This document shows, one piece after another, positions 49,901 to 61,299 of a stretch of DNA of 64,000 bases. The DNA is taken from NCBI RefSeq assembly GCF_036588685.1, contig NC_086374.1, forward strand, positions 72,228,457 through 72,292,456, in the 5' to 3' direction. Origin of the DNA: Mytilus trossulus. Its lineage: Eukaryota > Mollusca > Bivalvia > Mytilida > Mytilidae. The position numbers and the translations under genes are program-made. Numbering within the stretch: the first letter of the stretch is position 1; each line of letters opens with the position of its first letter. The notes under the pieces are model-generated. The model was not told the origin of the DNA and did not search any database. It saw only the letters and a program-made list of their open reading frames with translations.

Positions 49901-52900
49901 GTTAACAACTGCGAAACTTTCAAACCATTGAAAGATGCTAAATCCTACTCAAAAGTATATGATTACTAACAGAACAATTCAATTTTACTAGTTAACATTT
50001 CTTTAGAATAAAACTCCATAATCACCTGTTTGCCAAGAAGACACCATTACCCCTATAAGTGTACAAACACATATACATCCCAGTTCACACATATTTTTTA
50101 TTATTATATTATTAAAGTCCCATAGCTTTCTGTCCAGAAACTACTTACATGAACACAGATAGTCAAACTCAAAACTACACTGACGTGTTGCGTAGCCGTA
50201 ATTGTTATTACGCTTAATCCTGACACACTGTTCAGATTCCTGTGAATTTGGTTCACCTATTATCCAGGTGAACCAAAAAGTAGGTTCACCATCCGTCCAT
50301 TTATATTCATATGGCGTAGTGCCATCAGATGACACTCCAACCCAAACATCATTAGTACTTCTATAAAAAAGAAAAAAATATAATTAAAAAAATGTTAAAT
50401 CCCGTCTTCATTTGTATATGAGTTTGGAGTAGAAAGTAGAAAACGAACTGGCAATATAATGGTACAAAAACGAGAGAAAAAAAGACAAAAATGACTTACA
50501 ACAGTTTACAAACATTAAAAATATCAGTTTTTAAACTAATCATATGATATCATGTACCCCATATTTGTTATGTAATTTACACCGGCTTCATATTCCAACT
50601 CTGAAGAAAATCTTGCAAGTTCCATGCCCATATTTGCACATCTCTCTTTTGCATCATTCCAGTTCAGTTTTTCATTTGGTATATAATGGAAATCTGTTAA
50701 AAGAAAAAAACTCAAATTGTACTAATGTTTTTTTTTTCTATCTTTTTGTTTGTTCTGGTACGTTTTTTTTCGGGTTTCTTAGTTTTCACTCCACACCACA
50801 ACTATGATCTTTCAAAACTTCATTTAAAAGAAATAGTATTCGAAAATAATGATTTTGGAAATGGATATACCGAGGTTAAGAAGATCCGATCTAACGAAAT
50901 AAAACATGTTAAACTGATAAGATTTAAACTTATTTGTGATATAAGTTGATTCTTTAAAAAATAATTTAGAATTGAATGCTTCTTTTTGTAACTTCCGCGC
51001 TTTTTACAAAATGTACTTCGGTCAATGCTTTTACAACCCTATGAAGTTACAAAGAGAAGCATTCAATACTTTTGGTTACATTTTTTAGGTATGATCATGA
51101 AAACGCGAATTTTATAATTGTTTTATTTAATTCACCTGTGCACTTTGTTGTGGAACCATATATTATCATGAATGATAAGTTTTATTGAGTAATGCAATTG
51201 CTTTTAGCCAATCAAAATAAAGTATTACAATGAAATATACATATAATGTAATTATTTCTATATAATTCGTGTATAACTTGCATGTTTACTAAAACGTAAA
51301 TCGGATTGGTCCGTTAGACATTTTTAAACAACATTTTTGTACTTTTTTAACCTTCATTTTGATCTATTCATGCGCGATAGACATGCATGCGATCTCGTGG
51401 TTCTTAACAAATTGAGATTTAAAAATAAAACAAAATTTTTATATCTTTTGTAACGCATAACGAAGAAAAATCTAAAACCAATTGTTCTTCAGTTTAACAA
51501 GAAGATTTCTAAAAGCAAAAGAACTTTTCGATTTATTATTCAAAATATCTAAGCGACATCATGGCTTACTAAACATTTTTTCAACACAAGGATAGGGTTC
51601 GACGGAAGTGATTTTTTTTATTTATTAAAAACCAATTGTTCAGAGGATAATTGAAGGTCTTTCTACATCAATTTTCTAAATGAATGATGAGAAGCCATTT
51701 ATTGTTTACTCAAATTACATTGGTGACTTCATACACATTCACTATACATGTATACATTTTGGACTTAGATAAGGGATATCATTTGCTACTTGTAGTTTTA
51801 AAAAATCATTTCCGGTCTCATATTATAGTTTTATTCACATTTATTTCCAAAATATATGGTTTGTAAATACTTTTGTCTACTATAAGGAATATATTTAGCT
51901 ATCTTTGTTTTATTGCAAGTCACTTCCTATCTCAAATGATACGTTTATGTATGCATATTTAGAAAATGTATAGTTTTCATATTCTTTACCCTGAAACAAG
52001 TTCAAACATGGCTACGTCCGGTTTTTCAAGGTAGCTTCCAGTTGATATTTTATTTATGTCATCCATCATTTTTCAAAATATCATATGGCCTAACCATGTA
52101 CCAAGTTTTTGAGTAATAATCAATTAACTTTAAAGGAGTAAGTCAAGTGAGACCACCTTTTTGGCCCCAAAATATAGCAGTTTTACAAAATTGTTAAAAT
52201 GTAAACTTAAAGTAAATTATTAGACAGTAGAATGCTTCTGCTACATAAATATGGGCTGTTTTTGACAATACAATACACAGATATCGGGTACTAGCACCAT
52301 CAAGTCATGCTAAATTACTGAAATCTTCACAATTCTAGCATTTTTAGTTAAATTTTAGACGGTTTCCGTGTAAAACGAAAGTGGCCGCATTTGTGTTAAT
52401 CCTTAAGATTGAAATGTAAGTTGTATTTGATGATAATACATAGCATATCTAAAGGTTGAGGATGAACACGGATGCGAGATCATATTCAATATGTAAAATC
52501 GACAACTTACAAAGTCATTATACACCACAAGAAGAAAATAAATTGATGAAAAAAAGAAGAAAAATACAAAAAAGTGGACAAAACATAATAGTTAAAAACT
52601 AATTGTTCAGAGAATAATTGAAATTATATCAACCTCAACTTAGAAACGAAATAAATGAAATTTAAAAACCGACGATTACTTAATACTTATTCTAAAATAC
52701 ATGATTTCTGGGTAATTTTTCTTAAATGATTAAATAAGTAAAAGTACTTCAGGTTAAACAAAATGTCAATTTCGTTGACCCTTGTAAAGCTTATATGTCT
52801 ACAAACCAAATACTAAAAACTTGTTGGTCACAATGAATCATTATGATTTTTAAGCAAAGGTAAAACTATAGAACATCAAATGAACCTTCGACCTTAGCCT

Positions 52901-55900
52901 TAATTAAGTCACGAAATGACATAAGCAAAACAATTTAAACAAGAAAACTAACGGCCTAATTTATGCTAATAAAAATGGTGCACATCAACAAACGACAACC
53001 ACCAAATAACAGGCTCCTGACTTGGGACAGCACATACATACAGAATGTGGCGGGGTAATACATGTTAGCGGGATCCAAACCCTCCCCTTACCTTGAACAA
53101 CAGAACATAACGTAGTCAGAGTTCAACAGAAAGCTCTGGCGTTCCATATAATGGAATCATTAAGGTTTGCGTTATAATGCAAAGGGTTGTGTAATTTCGC
53201 AAACAACGGAAGAATTATATAAATAACTGTACAACATAAGAAAGAATTATAAAATCAGTTGAAAAGGCTTAATTCATTAGATGGATACAAATAGAAATAC
53301 ATCTCACAAAAACAAAGTGGCCGTTGGAGGGTATACTTTTATATCCCAATAACAAAAAGTTGAGTTTTTATTGATATCATGACTAAGTACTATTTTGATT
53401 GATATCATGAAAAAGTAGTGTTTTGATTGAAATATACTTTTTTATCATTTGTACTTTGTCGGTGTTATCAAACAACAATCATAAAAGAGAAAATTAATGA
53501 TCATTCAAAAAATATGCTATTAATTTATTATCCACTAATTATATTTCTTATAATATTCAGTAGTACATCCTTGACTAAACATAAAGTGTTGTACAATAGG
53601 CAATAGTTTTTATTTTAGAAAGTGCTATCTTCGTTGTATCTAAAAAAGTAAATATTTTATAAACCATACAAGAAGGCATATGCCAACGCTTACCGACATT
53701 TAATGAGCTTTATCTATTAAAAATATTCAATAAAGGCCCTTTTCGCCAACACGAAAATTAAATGTACACGATTCTGTTTTGTATGATTTGTTTTTATAAA
53801 CATTCGTGCCATATATATGATTTACAAACTGTTCCTTTGATATGTTTATTGTTCTGCTGATGATTCATTGTTTTCATGTGTGCAAATGTTCGTGGATTTA
53901 GAAAAAAATAGATAATTTGTTTTGTGATAACGCATTTTTTTGTTTTGTCACAGTCTTAATTCAAGTCTATCCTTTAATCTAACGCAATTTACTAAAATTG
54001 ATATCCGACGAATATTAATGAGTCCATAACAGAACTATTAAAGTAGAAAATACTAGCGTCTGTGTTTCAATTTCAACTTGTCAATTCTCTTCAAATATAT
54101 TTCAACAATTGATTGCATGATTTAAAGTCTGTTTGTCAAGAAGACTTATTTCATTCGATTCATCAACAATCCATTTATCAACCTGGAATCCATCCATTTA
54201 TTCGTTCATCCACCCGTTCCGTCAGACGCATCTGATTGCGTGAAGAATAATTGCACATCAACTAAACCTGGTTGCAAATGATCATTATTGATTAATCTAG
54301 ATAAAAAGTTAAATCACAAAATATTGGACTCCGAGGAAAATTCAAAACGGAAAGTCTTTAATCAAATGGCAGATCAAATGATAAATCACATAAAACGAAT
54401 GGACAACAAGAGATAGAGATTTCAAGGTCAACTTCATATAGTCTGTAAATGATTCTTGTCAATCGTAATGATAAGATATTCGATAAACATTGTACAGTAT
54501 TTGCCAGGCACAAATCAAATTACAGTATGTCATTCAGTGTTATGTTTTTTGATAAATAAAAGTAAATTTTATTGAAAACCATTTTTTCTTGTATCGCTAT
54601 CATTTCTCTATTGTATGATACATTTTTGAGTTACGGGTTTATCAATTATTACCTTAGTTAACTGAAACCTGCAGTCTAAGATTACACTCATAAACAGTTA
54701 TCACACCACATCTTCTTATATCTTTATGACTTAGAATCTAGTTTATTGGAAGTTGCATTGTATATATTAACAGAATTGCAACCTATAAATAAAGGCAAGA
54801 GTGGTATACCAAAATTCAAAAATCGATAGAGAAAAAAACCAAATCCGGCTTACAAACTAAAACTGAGGGAAGCGTATCAAATATAAGAGAACAACGACGC
54901 AACAGAGACACAACACAGAAATGTAACACACACAGAAACGAACTATAATGTAACAATGGCTATTCTCCTGACTTGGTACATGGCATTTTATGAACAAATG
55001 GTGGGTTGAACCTGGTTTTGTGGCATGCCAAATCTCCCGCTTTGATGGTAGTGTAAATTATAACATTAAAATGACAACACTACACGACAGGGTTACTACA
55101 CATAAACGATGCTGTAGAAATTGATATCAAATATAACTCTAGATTTGAAATTAGAAAAGTATAACAAAGGTTCAAAGCATGTATTCTCGATAACTTAATA
55201 TCAAGTAGTAAACATTATTCAAATGAATTAATTTTGTAGGAATACATAGATTTTCAGTAGCATATCATAATTTTAAAACATGTTTAGTTAAGTTAAAAAT
55301 TGTAATTTCTTTAACAAGATGTCAATGTTATCTTTCAAGGGTTTTAATTTTAAAGATGCTGAATTACAATCACTCATTTACACATAACCTAGTTGATAGT
55401 ATCCTTGATTTTCTATTTATTTTAAATTCTTATCAGATTCAAGTAAAACGACACTATGTATATTTGACACAAAATCTAAATAATTTACCGGCAACAATTA
55501 AAACATCTCGGATTGCTAATCATTTCTCAACTTGATAAATGGCTTCTAGGATTTCGAGCATTTGGTTTAAACTTTTTTGTAATCAATACAAATCAACATG
55601 CTATATGAAAAAATTAAATAGAGATTCATTGATTATAAGTCGATATGTCTGAAGCGCGTTTTATCTACATAACTCATTAGTTGCCCCCCCCCCCCTTTTA
55701 AATGATTTACAAGTAAAATGAAATACGAATTATGAGTTGGGGAGAATTAAAAATTAAACATTCCGAAAGAGCAAATCAAAGACGTTTAAGACTAAATGTT
55801 CCCGTGGAAAAAAAATCTTTATATTTAAAAAATTTATATTTCATGAATAGTAAATATCTACAAAAATTAAAGTATCCAATATATTTCATATCACTGTTAA

Positions 55901-58900
55901 AATTATCTCACCTTAACGCCATCTAATTTTTATAATCGTAAAAATTAAATCCATTGTACTGATGACGCGCTTTTAATTCAGCTCTTGAAAACCGATAAAT
56001 TTATCAACATAGCATTATTATGACTAAAAAAAGTAGTTTATTTTCTACCCATTCCTTAGCATTTATAGAGACACTAGCTCCGAGATATTTAAAATATATC
56101 TAAAGTAAGATGTCTTTGGTTCTATAGATAAGAAAGTAAAATAGTGGAATAGTAATTCGGCTTTATCAGCAAAAATTGTTCCATTTTGTCAAATTAAACT
56201 AAGAAACATTGATAATTAATTATTCACTTGCAAGTGAATAATTTGACCTCATTAAATCCGTATTCATGGGAACCCCTAGCTAGAAATTGACAAAGCATGC
56301 ATTGTATGTGAACTGTTTATTTAGAGGAAATAATGTCAAAAATGAAAGTGAAACAAAGATAGATCATTTGATAACTGATTTTATCCACATAAAATCATTC
56401 TTATACGGGTAAAAACAATGAGAAGAACATATTTTTAATCCGTAAAATCAAATCAAACAGACCTTCAAAAATCCAATTGCACGTGTTGACTTAATCCATT
56501 CACATCTTTGTTTATGTATACATCGCTTATATGGTCATCTGAGGTCAAATTGAAAGTTAATTAGATGGCGTCTGGACTAAATTTCACACGAAACGAACCT
56601 ATATATTATCGACCCCATGCTCTGTAAACTTTTTATTTTAGACTTTTGATGGTTTGGATAAATGTTTTACATTGTTATAAATCAACTATGAGAATTTCAG
56701 TAAATTGATTGATTAAATCAGTCAATCAAATGATTTAGCTTTGTTTTACTTTCAATGTTGCTATTCTCTTCCTTTAAATAACTGAATGCTTTAATAAGAT
56801 CTATTATCTTTCTAATGGATTTTTTTTTGCTGAAATTATGCTAATGCAACTACCAAAACCGACTGTTTTGTGCAAATTTGTCTATAATTTTAAAAATAAC
56901 AAATGTACTGACGCTCCATACCAAATTTAAAAACACATTGTATGACATAATATGCGAAAATCCTTAATTTGGCACATCCTTAATCTTTTTAAGCCCATGG
57001 AAACAAATGTGAATAATTCTAATTAACGAACTTGTTGATCTTCTGTAACAAAAAATTTCGGTCCATTTCTTTTGCTTGATTTCAACTTGGTTTCCATCGA
57101 ACCTGATTATGGAGTATAGATCTCCAAGTTAAAAAAAATCATTCAAGAGCTTGCATTTCCTATCATAATATCCACGAGAAGAAGGTTTCTGCTTACGGTG
57201 AAACTTTTAAACCAAGAGTTCCATTATAAAAAAAATTGTCGTAACCACAACACTGTTATCTTTCCCATAGTTCCTCAAGTTAGGTAAAATACAAATTAAA
57301 TTTGTGAATATTTACTATGCCTGCAGAATGATTGTGATCTTAATTGATGTGTAACATCATTGTGGTTACCTAACACCGTTGATTCTCATATTATAGAAGG
57401 TATGTTAATCAAATTAAGTTTTGGTATTTTTCACCATTTCATACATGTATTTACTCCGAAAAACATCCCTTCTGTACACATACTTGCATTTATTACACAA
57501 ATAACTTAATTTAAAAAAATGATATGTACTACTTTCTTTAATGCTCTTTCCGACCGCGCCATAATTAATGGTATTACACTATAATGTGAAGTTTTGCAAT
57601 AATTCGGCAAAAATTCGTGGAACACATAATAGCTTTGAAGAAAAATAACAAGTACAGAAAAAAAACCGAAACGTGTATTTTTTTAAGAATAGAATATAAC
57701 TTCTTTCGAAAAGGGTTGATATTATATGAAAAGAATATACCACGCTCAATTTAAACACGTAGCATTGTCATATCTTCCGCCTTATTTGTGATTTTGTTTA
57801 TGTTGAGAAATCACAATGTCGTATTTTTCAGATAGGAATATACTGATTTGAAACTTTACATGTATGGATACCTCATTACTTAGAAATGAAAGTGATGAAT
57901 GTTGCTATTGATAATCAGATTCAAATAACCAACATTATTTTTTGTAGTAATTATTTTGTTATTTGAAAATATGTAAAATAAGACTCTGAAATTATCAATA
58001 TTAACATTAATATAGTATGCCGCAAACAAAAGAGTTGCCTGATACAACGACAAACAAAACCTCACACATAATTAATCACTTCTTCCGGTTTAATTTGATA
58101 TGCATGATATATATATACACAGAAACAACAGTAAGATATTATTTGAATTATGAACTTAGTCTAATGTTTCACGACAAGGAATTAGTTACTTAGTGATAAT
58201 TACTTATTCAGAGAGTAACCCATTAGGATTTAACCCTTATGCATTATTACTACGTTTGCAAAGGCTTTTTAAAGAAGACTTTTTGGTCGGGTTGTTGTCT
58301 CTTTGTACATTTTCTGTTTACATCTATAATTTTCTTTTGTTCATGGCAATTACATAATTTATTAATGTGAACAATCGATTGCACTTCTCTGGCATTTTGT
58401 TTTTATTAAAAAGACAAAATTGTAAGTTCCATATATTTTAGAATCCCAAACATCAGTTTGCTGTCGCTTATTGCATAACAATGTCCGAATACTCTCCAAA
58501 CATGAAAAAAGGAGAACAACAGATGTTTTACTTGAATCGTCTCCTTTCACTTCCTTATCGGCCATGTTGTTTACAATCAATACGACCTCGTTTTCGATTT
58601 TATAACATATTCATTAGATCTCATTAAGAATGGAGTATGTCCGAATACTCTCCAAACATGAAAAAAAGGAGAACAACAGATGTTTGACTTGAATCTTTCT
58701 TGCAGCACTTATTAACAAGGATGATAAGGGTAGAATAAAATCGTAGAGTACATGCATCATTGCAAGATATTCTTAAGGATGTTATATTTAATGTAATATT
58801 CAATTTATGTTCAGTAGTTAATCATTTGTTAACTCAACGATTAAAAAATTGGAAACATCAAGCAATATCCAATTTTTACTTGTTATGGAACCTATAATTA

Positions 58901-60658
58901 AAAGTCAACAACTGTTGTGTAAATCGTTTTCTGGGGTTCGTGTTGTTTATTCTTTAGTTTTCTATGTTGTGTCATGTGTGCTGTTGTTTGTTTTTGTTTT
59001 TCATTTTTAGCCATGGCGTTGTCAGTTTGATTTAGATTTATGAGTTTGACTGTCCCTTTGGTATCTTTCGTCCCATTTTTTAGGCCCAATATTAAAGTCA
59101 CATTACAGACTAGGTATAAAACATCATACCAAATAGTTCAAATATAGAAAGTTTCAAAGTATCCATTTGATATTTTCTCAATTATGTTCCTGCTCGGCCG
59201 GTATGTAATTGTTTCTCTAATAAAATCAACGGTACCAATTGTGTTGCACCAGATGCGCATTTCGACAAAACATGTCTCTTCAGTGATGCTCGTGGCCAAA
59301 ATATTTGAAGTCCAAAGCTAATATAAAAGATGAAGAGCTATAATCCAAAAGGTCCAAAAAGTATAGCCAAATTCGTGAAAAGAATCAGAGCTTTGCATGA
59401 GGGAGATACATTCCTTAATTTATAATAATTTTTAATACTTTGTAACAACAAATTTTAATAACACAAACAAATCCGTATTTTCATGCCAGTACCGAAGTAC
59501 TGGCTACTGGGCTTGTGATACCCTCGGAGACTAATAGTCCACCAGCAGAGGCATCGACCCAGTGGTAGTAATAAAATCAACGGTACCAATTTTGTTGCAC
59601 CAGATGCGCATTTCGACAAAACATGTCTCTTCAGTGATGCTCGTGGCCAAAATATTTGAAGTCCAAAGCTTATATAAAAGACGAAGAGCTATAATCCAAA
59701 AGGTCCAAAAAGTATAGCCAAATTCGTGAAAAGAATCAGAGCTTTGCATGAGGGAGATACATTCCTTAATTTATAATAATTTTTAATACTTTGTAACAGC
59801 AAATTATGTATTAGTATTAGTTGTATATGCTCTTGGTCACTATTTAGTAAACAAAATTGTAGAAAACGTCAAGGTGATTCTATCATTTCAAGGTTATAAG
59901 CATACATATAAAAACTTGCAACTTAACATAAAATCTCTATAAACGTGCCTTATGGGAAACAATTTCTTTAATATTTCAAAATTTGTTCAGACACGACAGA
60001 TTTGTACTTTCTAGTAAAACATTGGTATCTAGAGATAGATTTTGCGTTCATAGTTGGATGAGTTTACCCTTTGATACCAATGATTTATTCCTAGCATTTG
60101 TTTTTGTTTTGAACTATACCTACAAATAAGACAAATGTGCAATGTACCCAAAATAAAGAATCTAAACAACAAACGATAAAGCATGCATAACACAATATGA
60201 AACCAAACCCACCAGTGAAACTTCTTAACTAAATACATGTATGTTGGATGTATAAATATCGAAACACGTCATATTGCAATCCAAATTCACATACAACAAA
60301 ACAGTCATATTCGGGAATAGGTCACGTTTGGCTATTAGCAGACCGAAGACAAAGATATCAAATCCACAATCAAAAACGGGTTAGAAATTTCGTTATTCAG
60401 TAAAGTAGAAAAAAACCAAAGAAACAACCAACACAAAAAAAAAAAAAAAATACAAAATAATAAATCAAACGAAATTTGACATTTGTTTTTAATTTTTCTC
60501 GAATAAGGTAGATAAAAATGAACCGATGAGGAAATTTGTTGGTGATAAAAACTAACTTAAAAAGAAAAATCGAATAACATTAGTATATACTTACCTAGTG
60601 CAGAAGTATGACTTAACAAAACAAGAGTCCAGAATACTTCCAGTATTTGAATGGACAT
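46631..60658 (-). CDS. CTLD receptor gene 1: lectin, two Ig domains, transmembrane
   Basis: Six exons with all phases closing: 60658-60595, 50693-50558, 50360-50149, 49288-48989, 47791-47516, 46947-46631 (434 aa). Residues 1-21 are a signal peptide. About 22-137 form a short-form CTLD, with cysteines at 40, 112, 128 and 136 and GEPN at 102-105. About 138-237 and 238-329 are Ig domains. From 330 on comes a CRCPC cluster, a charged helical stalk, a membrane segment (about 399-421) and a 13-residue tail. Splice sites are GT-AG throughout. The order lectin-then-Ig is the reverse of the gastropod CREP proteins I know of. It is probably a cell-surface recognition receptor, and ligand and signalling are unknown. 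Intron 1 is about 9.9 kb and full of repeats. Confidence 0.82.
47005..47200 (-). repeat. Interspersed repeat M2
   Basis: Minus-strand copy (ATACTGAACCCCGAG, TTAAACCTGG and TAGCTAGCTAAACC on the plus strand) in the last intron of gene 1. Confidence 0.55.
47516..47791 (-). CDS. Gene 1 exon 5: second Ig domain
   Basis: A symmetric phase 1-1 exon of 276 nt. Cys261 and Cys309 with Trp274 form the Ig core, and GDSGNYSC is the classic D-x-G-x-Y-x-C. Five N-glycosylation sequons (for example N245, N310, N322) are visible. It is closest to I-set or C2-type Ig by eye. Confidence 0.85.
48100..48350 (-). pseudogene. Penelope-like fragment, strongly decayed
   Basis: The plus-strand reading parallels 39940-40190: ATCCTGCTCCACATGGGACA, then TTCGAAGGGTGTACTTCAAC, then CCAATAACTTCCTTA. 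It lies head to tail against the plus-strand tail at 48365. Confidence 0.45.
48365..48515 (+). repeat. Penelope-like element 3' tail, plus orientation
   Basis: Contains TAGCCATGGCATTGTCAG and GACTGTCCCTCTGGTATTGT. Same tail as 25200-25345. Confidence 0.6.
48600..48643 (+). ncRNA. Hammerhead ribozyme, family 1, solitary plus-strand copy
   Basis: GCGTCA (48600-48605), CTGATGA (48606-48612), stem II to 48625, GAA (48626-48628), ACGCGCGT (48629-48636), C at 48637, then TGGTGT. Stem I still pairs, with three wobbles. Predicted cleavage after 48637. The body upstream (48520-48600, with GGAATTTCGGTCCTCAATAC) resembles other units. Lies in an intron of gene 1, antisense to it. Confidence 0.75.
48989..49288 (-). 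CDS. Gene 1 exon 4: first Ig domain
   Basis: A symmetric phase 1-1 exon of 300 nt, acceptor ATTTTAG, donor GTAAGA. Cys165, Trp178 and Cys217 are in Ig spacing, and DNVGVYQC matches D-x-G-x-Y-x-C. The first codon is completed from the lectin exon. Confidence 0.85.
50149..50360 (-). CDS. Gene 1 exon 3: C-terminal half of the lectin domain
   Basis: Acceptor TTTATAG, donor GTAAGT. It encodes DVWVGVSSDG, GEPNSQESEQCVRI and QCSFEFDYLC. EPN suggests mannose-type Ca-dependent binding, but the downstream WND is replaced by YGYA, so sugar binding is uncertain. Confidence 0.85.
50558..50693 (-). CDS. Gene 1 exon 2: N-terminal half of the lectin domain
   Basis: Acceptor TTTTAACAG, donor GTACAT in phase 2. 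It encodes FHYIPNEKLNWNDAKERC and MELARFSSELEYEAG, the usual W-x-A-x-x-x-C helix of a CTLD. It joins the signal exon directly in phase 1, so the extra N-terminal cysteine pair of long-form CTLDs is absent. Confidence 0.85.
52895..53115 (-). repeat. Interspersed repeat M1, inverted copy
   Basis: The reverse complement shows GGTAAGGGGAGGGTTTGGAT, CCCGCCACATTC and GGAGCCTGTTATTTGG, matching 720-830. Intron 1 of gene 1. Confidence 0.6.
53330..54295. other. Gene-free part of intron 1 of gene 1
   Basis: Two copies of a TTGATATCATGA unit about 33 bp apart lie near 53370-53430. Otherwise nothing is recognised. The adjoining part of the same intron, 50700-52890, is also AT-rich without repeats I can name. 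Confidence 0.4.
54300..54415 (-). repeat. Interspersed repeat M2
   Basis: GACTCCGAGGAAAATTCAAA and ACGGAAAGTC on the plus strand. A second, longer and more diverged copy follows at 54785-55035 (CTCCTGACTTGGTACATGGC, TTGAACCTGG). Confidence 0.55.
56220..56785 (-). mobile_element. Diverged inverted copy of the 28623 MITE
   Basis: The reverse complement of 56220-56710 follows 28670-29170 block by block: ACGCCATCTAATTAAC, TGACCTCA, CACGTGCAATTGG and ACTTGCAAGTGAATGA. At 56715-56785 a short piece of the same element appears in the opposite orientation, so the copy folds back on itself. The element ends are lost except for an ACACTAGCT remnant near 56071. Confidence 0.6.
57115..57250 (+). pseudogene. 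Penelope-like element, small decayed fragment
   Basis: AAGAGCTTGCATTTCCTATC through AACCAAGAGTTCC aligns with 63710-63790 in the same order, with several changes. Confidence 0.45.
57250..58480. other. Gene-free part of intron 1 of gene 1
   Basis: AT-rich. Short frames only, no recognisable element. Confidence 0.4.
58481..58697 (+). repeat. Direct repeat, two 60-bp copies 156 bp apart
   Basis: ATGTCCGAATACTCTCCAAA and the following 40 bp occur at 58481 and 58637 with few differences. No function is apparent. Confidence 0.7.
58915..59095 (+). repeat. Penelope-like element 3' tail
   Basis: GGGGTTCGTGTTG, TAGTTTTCTATGTTGTGTCA, AGCCATGGCGTTGTCAG and GACTGTCCCTTTGGTATCTT in order, ending in a T run. 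The minus-strand frame that crosses it is a shadow. Confidence 0.6.
59246..59289 (-). ncRNA. Hammerhead ribozyme, family 2, unit 1
   Basis: Minus strand: stem I GCATCA with TGGTGC (one wobble), CTGAAGA fits CUGANGA, stem II GACA with TGTC, GAA, self-complementary stem III ATGCGCAT, then C. Cleavage is predicted after AUC, between 59252 and 59251. All three helices differ from family 1 by paired changes. Confidence 0.8.
59485..59504 (-). ncRNA. Conserved UUCG hairpin, family 2
   Basis: GCCAGTAC pairs with GTACTGGC around TTCG on the ribozyme strand. Stem bases differ from 21545-21564 at several positions, and each change is compensated. Confidence 0.7.
59597..59640 (-). ncRNA. Hammerhead ribozyme, family 2, unit 2
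   Basis: Identical in core and helices to unit 1, 351 bp away. Confidence 0.8.
59810..60594. other. Gene-free end of intron 1 of gene 1
   Basis: A-rich DNA with a 17-base A run near 60437. I see no exon before the signal exon at 60595. Confidence 0.4.
60595..60658 (-). CDS. Gene 1 exon 1: signal peptide
   Basis: Starts ATG at 60658 and encodes MSIQILEVFWTLVLLSHTSA plus L and one base of the next codon, then GTAAGTA. Hydrophobic core followed by HTSA fits a secretory signal with cleavage near its end. It joins exon 2 to give an aspartate codon. The preceding 18 bases are presumed 5' UTR. Confidence 0.75.
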
Positions 60659-60740
60659 TTTGACTGTACAAAACAGTTTAGTATAATTGGGTGTCATTTG
60701 AACTCTACTGATTGTTTGACGGTACATTCAATGTAGCGTC

Positions 60741-60749
60741 ATTTATATA
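60741..60749 (-). promoter_or_regulatory. Possible TATA box of gene 1
   Basis: TATATAAAT on the minus strand lies about 85 bp upstream of the start codon. The position is plausible for a short leader, but AT richness makes chance matches common. Confidence 0.35.
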
Positions 60750-61299
60750 TTCTTACAACAAAGGAATTATTAATACGTTTGTTTTACGTATTGGAAAGTT
60801 TTAACTCATATTTTATCAATAATGTATAAACGTTTTTGATCATCGATAGGATCATAATTATATAACTTCCCTCAATTGAAATCAATCAACTTTGCTGTAT
60901 TTTGTTTAACTTTTCGGAATATTTTTGTTCAACTTTGTTCCTCATTTTTATTTAACTTTTTAATTCAAGTGTGACCTTTTCAGACGGAAAGCCCCACTGG
61001 CTTTTAAAAGTGTATGCCTGGTATCTATGATTAGTTAATCTTCTCTAACGATTTCTAACGATTCCTGTCATGCATACAACCTGCTAAAAGGCGTCCTTTT
61101 TTAAAAAAAATTTTTAAAAGAAAACCCACATGTAAAAAAGATATTGCCCGTATACGTTTGAAAATTTAGATTATGTAGTTATGAAGTTAAAAGTTTAATT
61201 AAGCACCACCCACCATCCACCACACCCCTTACCTTTAAATAAATAGATTCAGATGGTGGCGAGATCGCGGTATGAGCAGAATAAAAATGTAAATTTTCG

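Larger units (their letters stand above)
59221..59808 (-). mobile_element. Retrozyme-like tandem repeat, family 2 (351-bp period)
   Basis: Two direct copies of about 237 bp (59221-59457 and 59572-59808) are 351 bp apart, about 1.7 units. Each has a hammerhead on the minus strand. The spacer holds the UUCG hairpin (59485-59504) and a module (59503-59567) that aligns with 21565-21626 of family 1. There is no protein frame. Sequence outside the structured parts differs widely from family 1. Confidence 0.75.
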
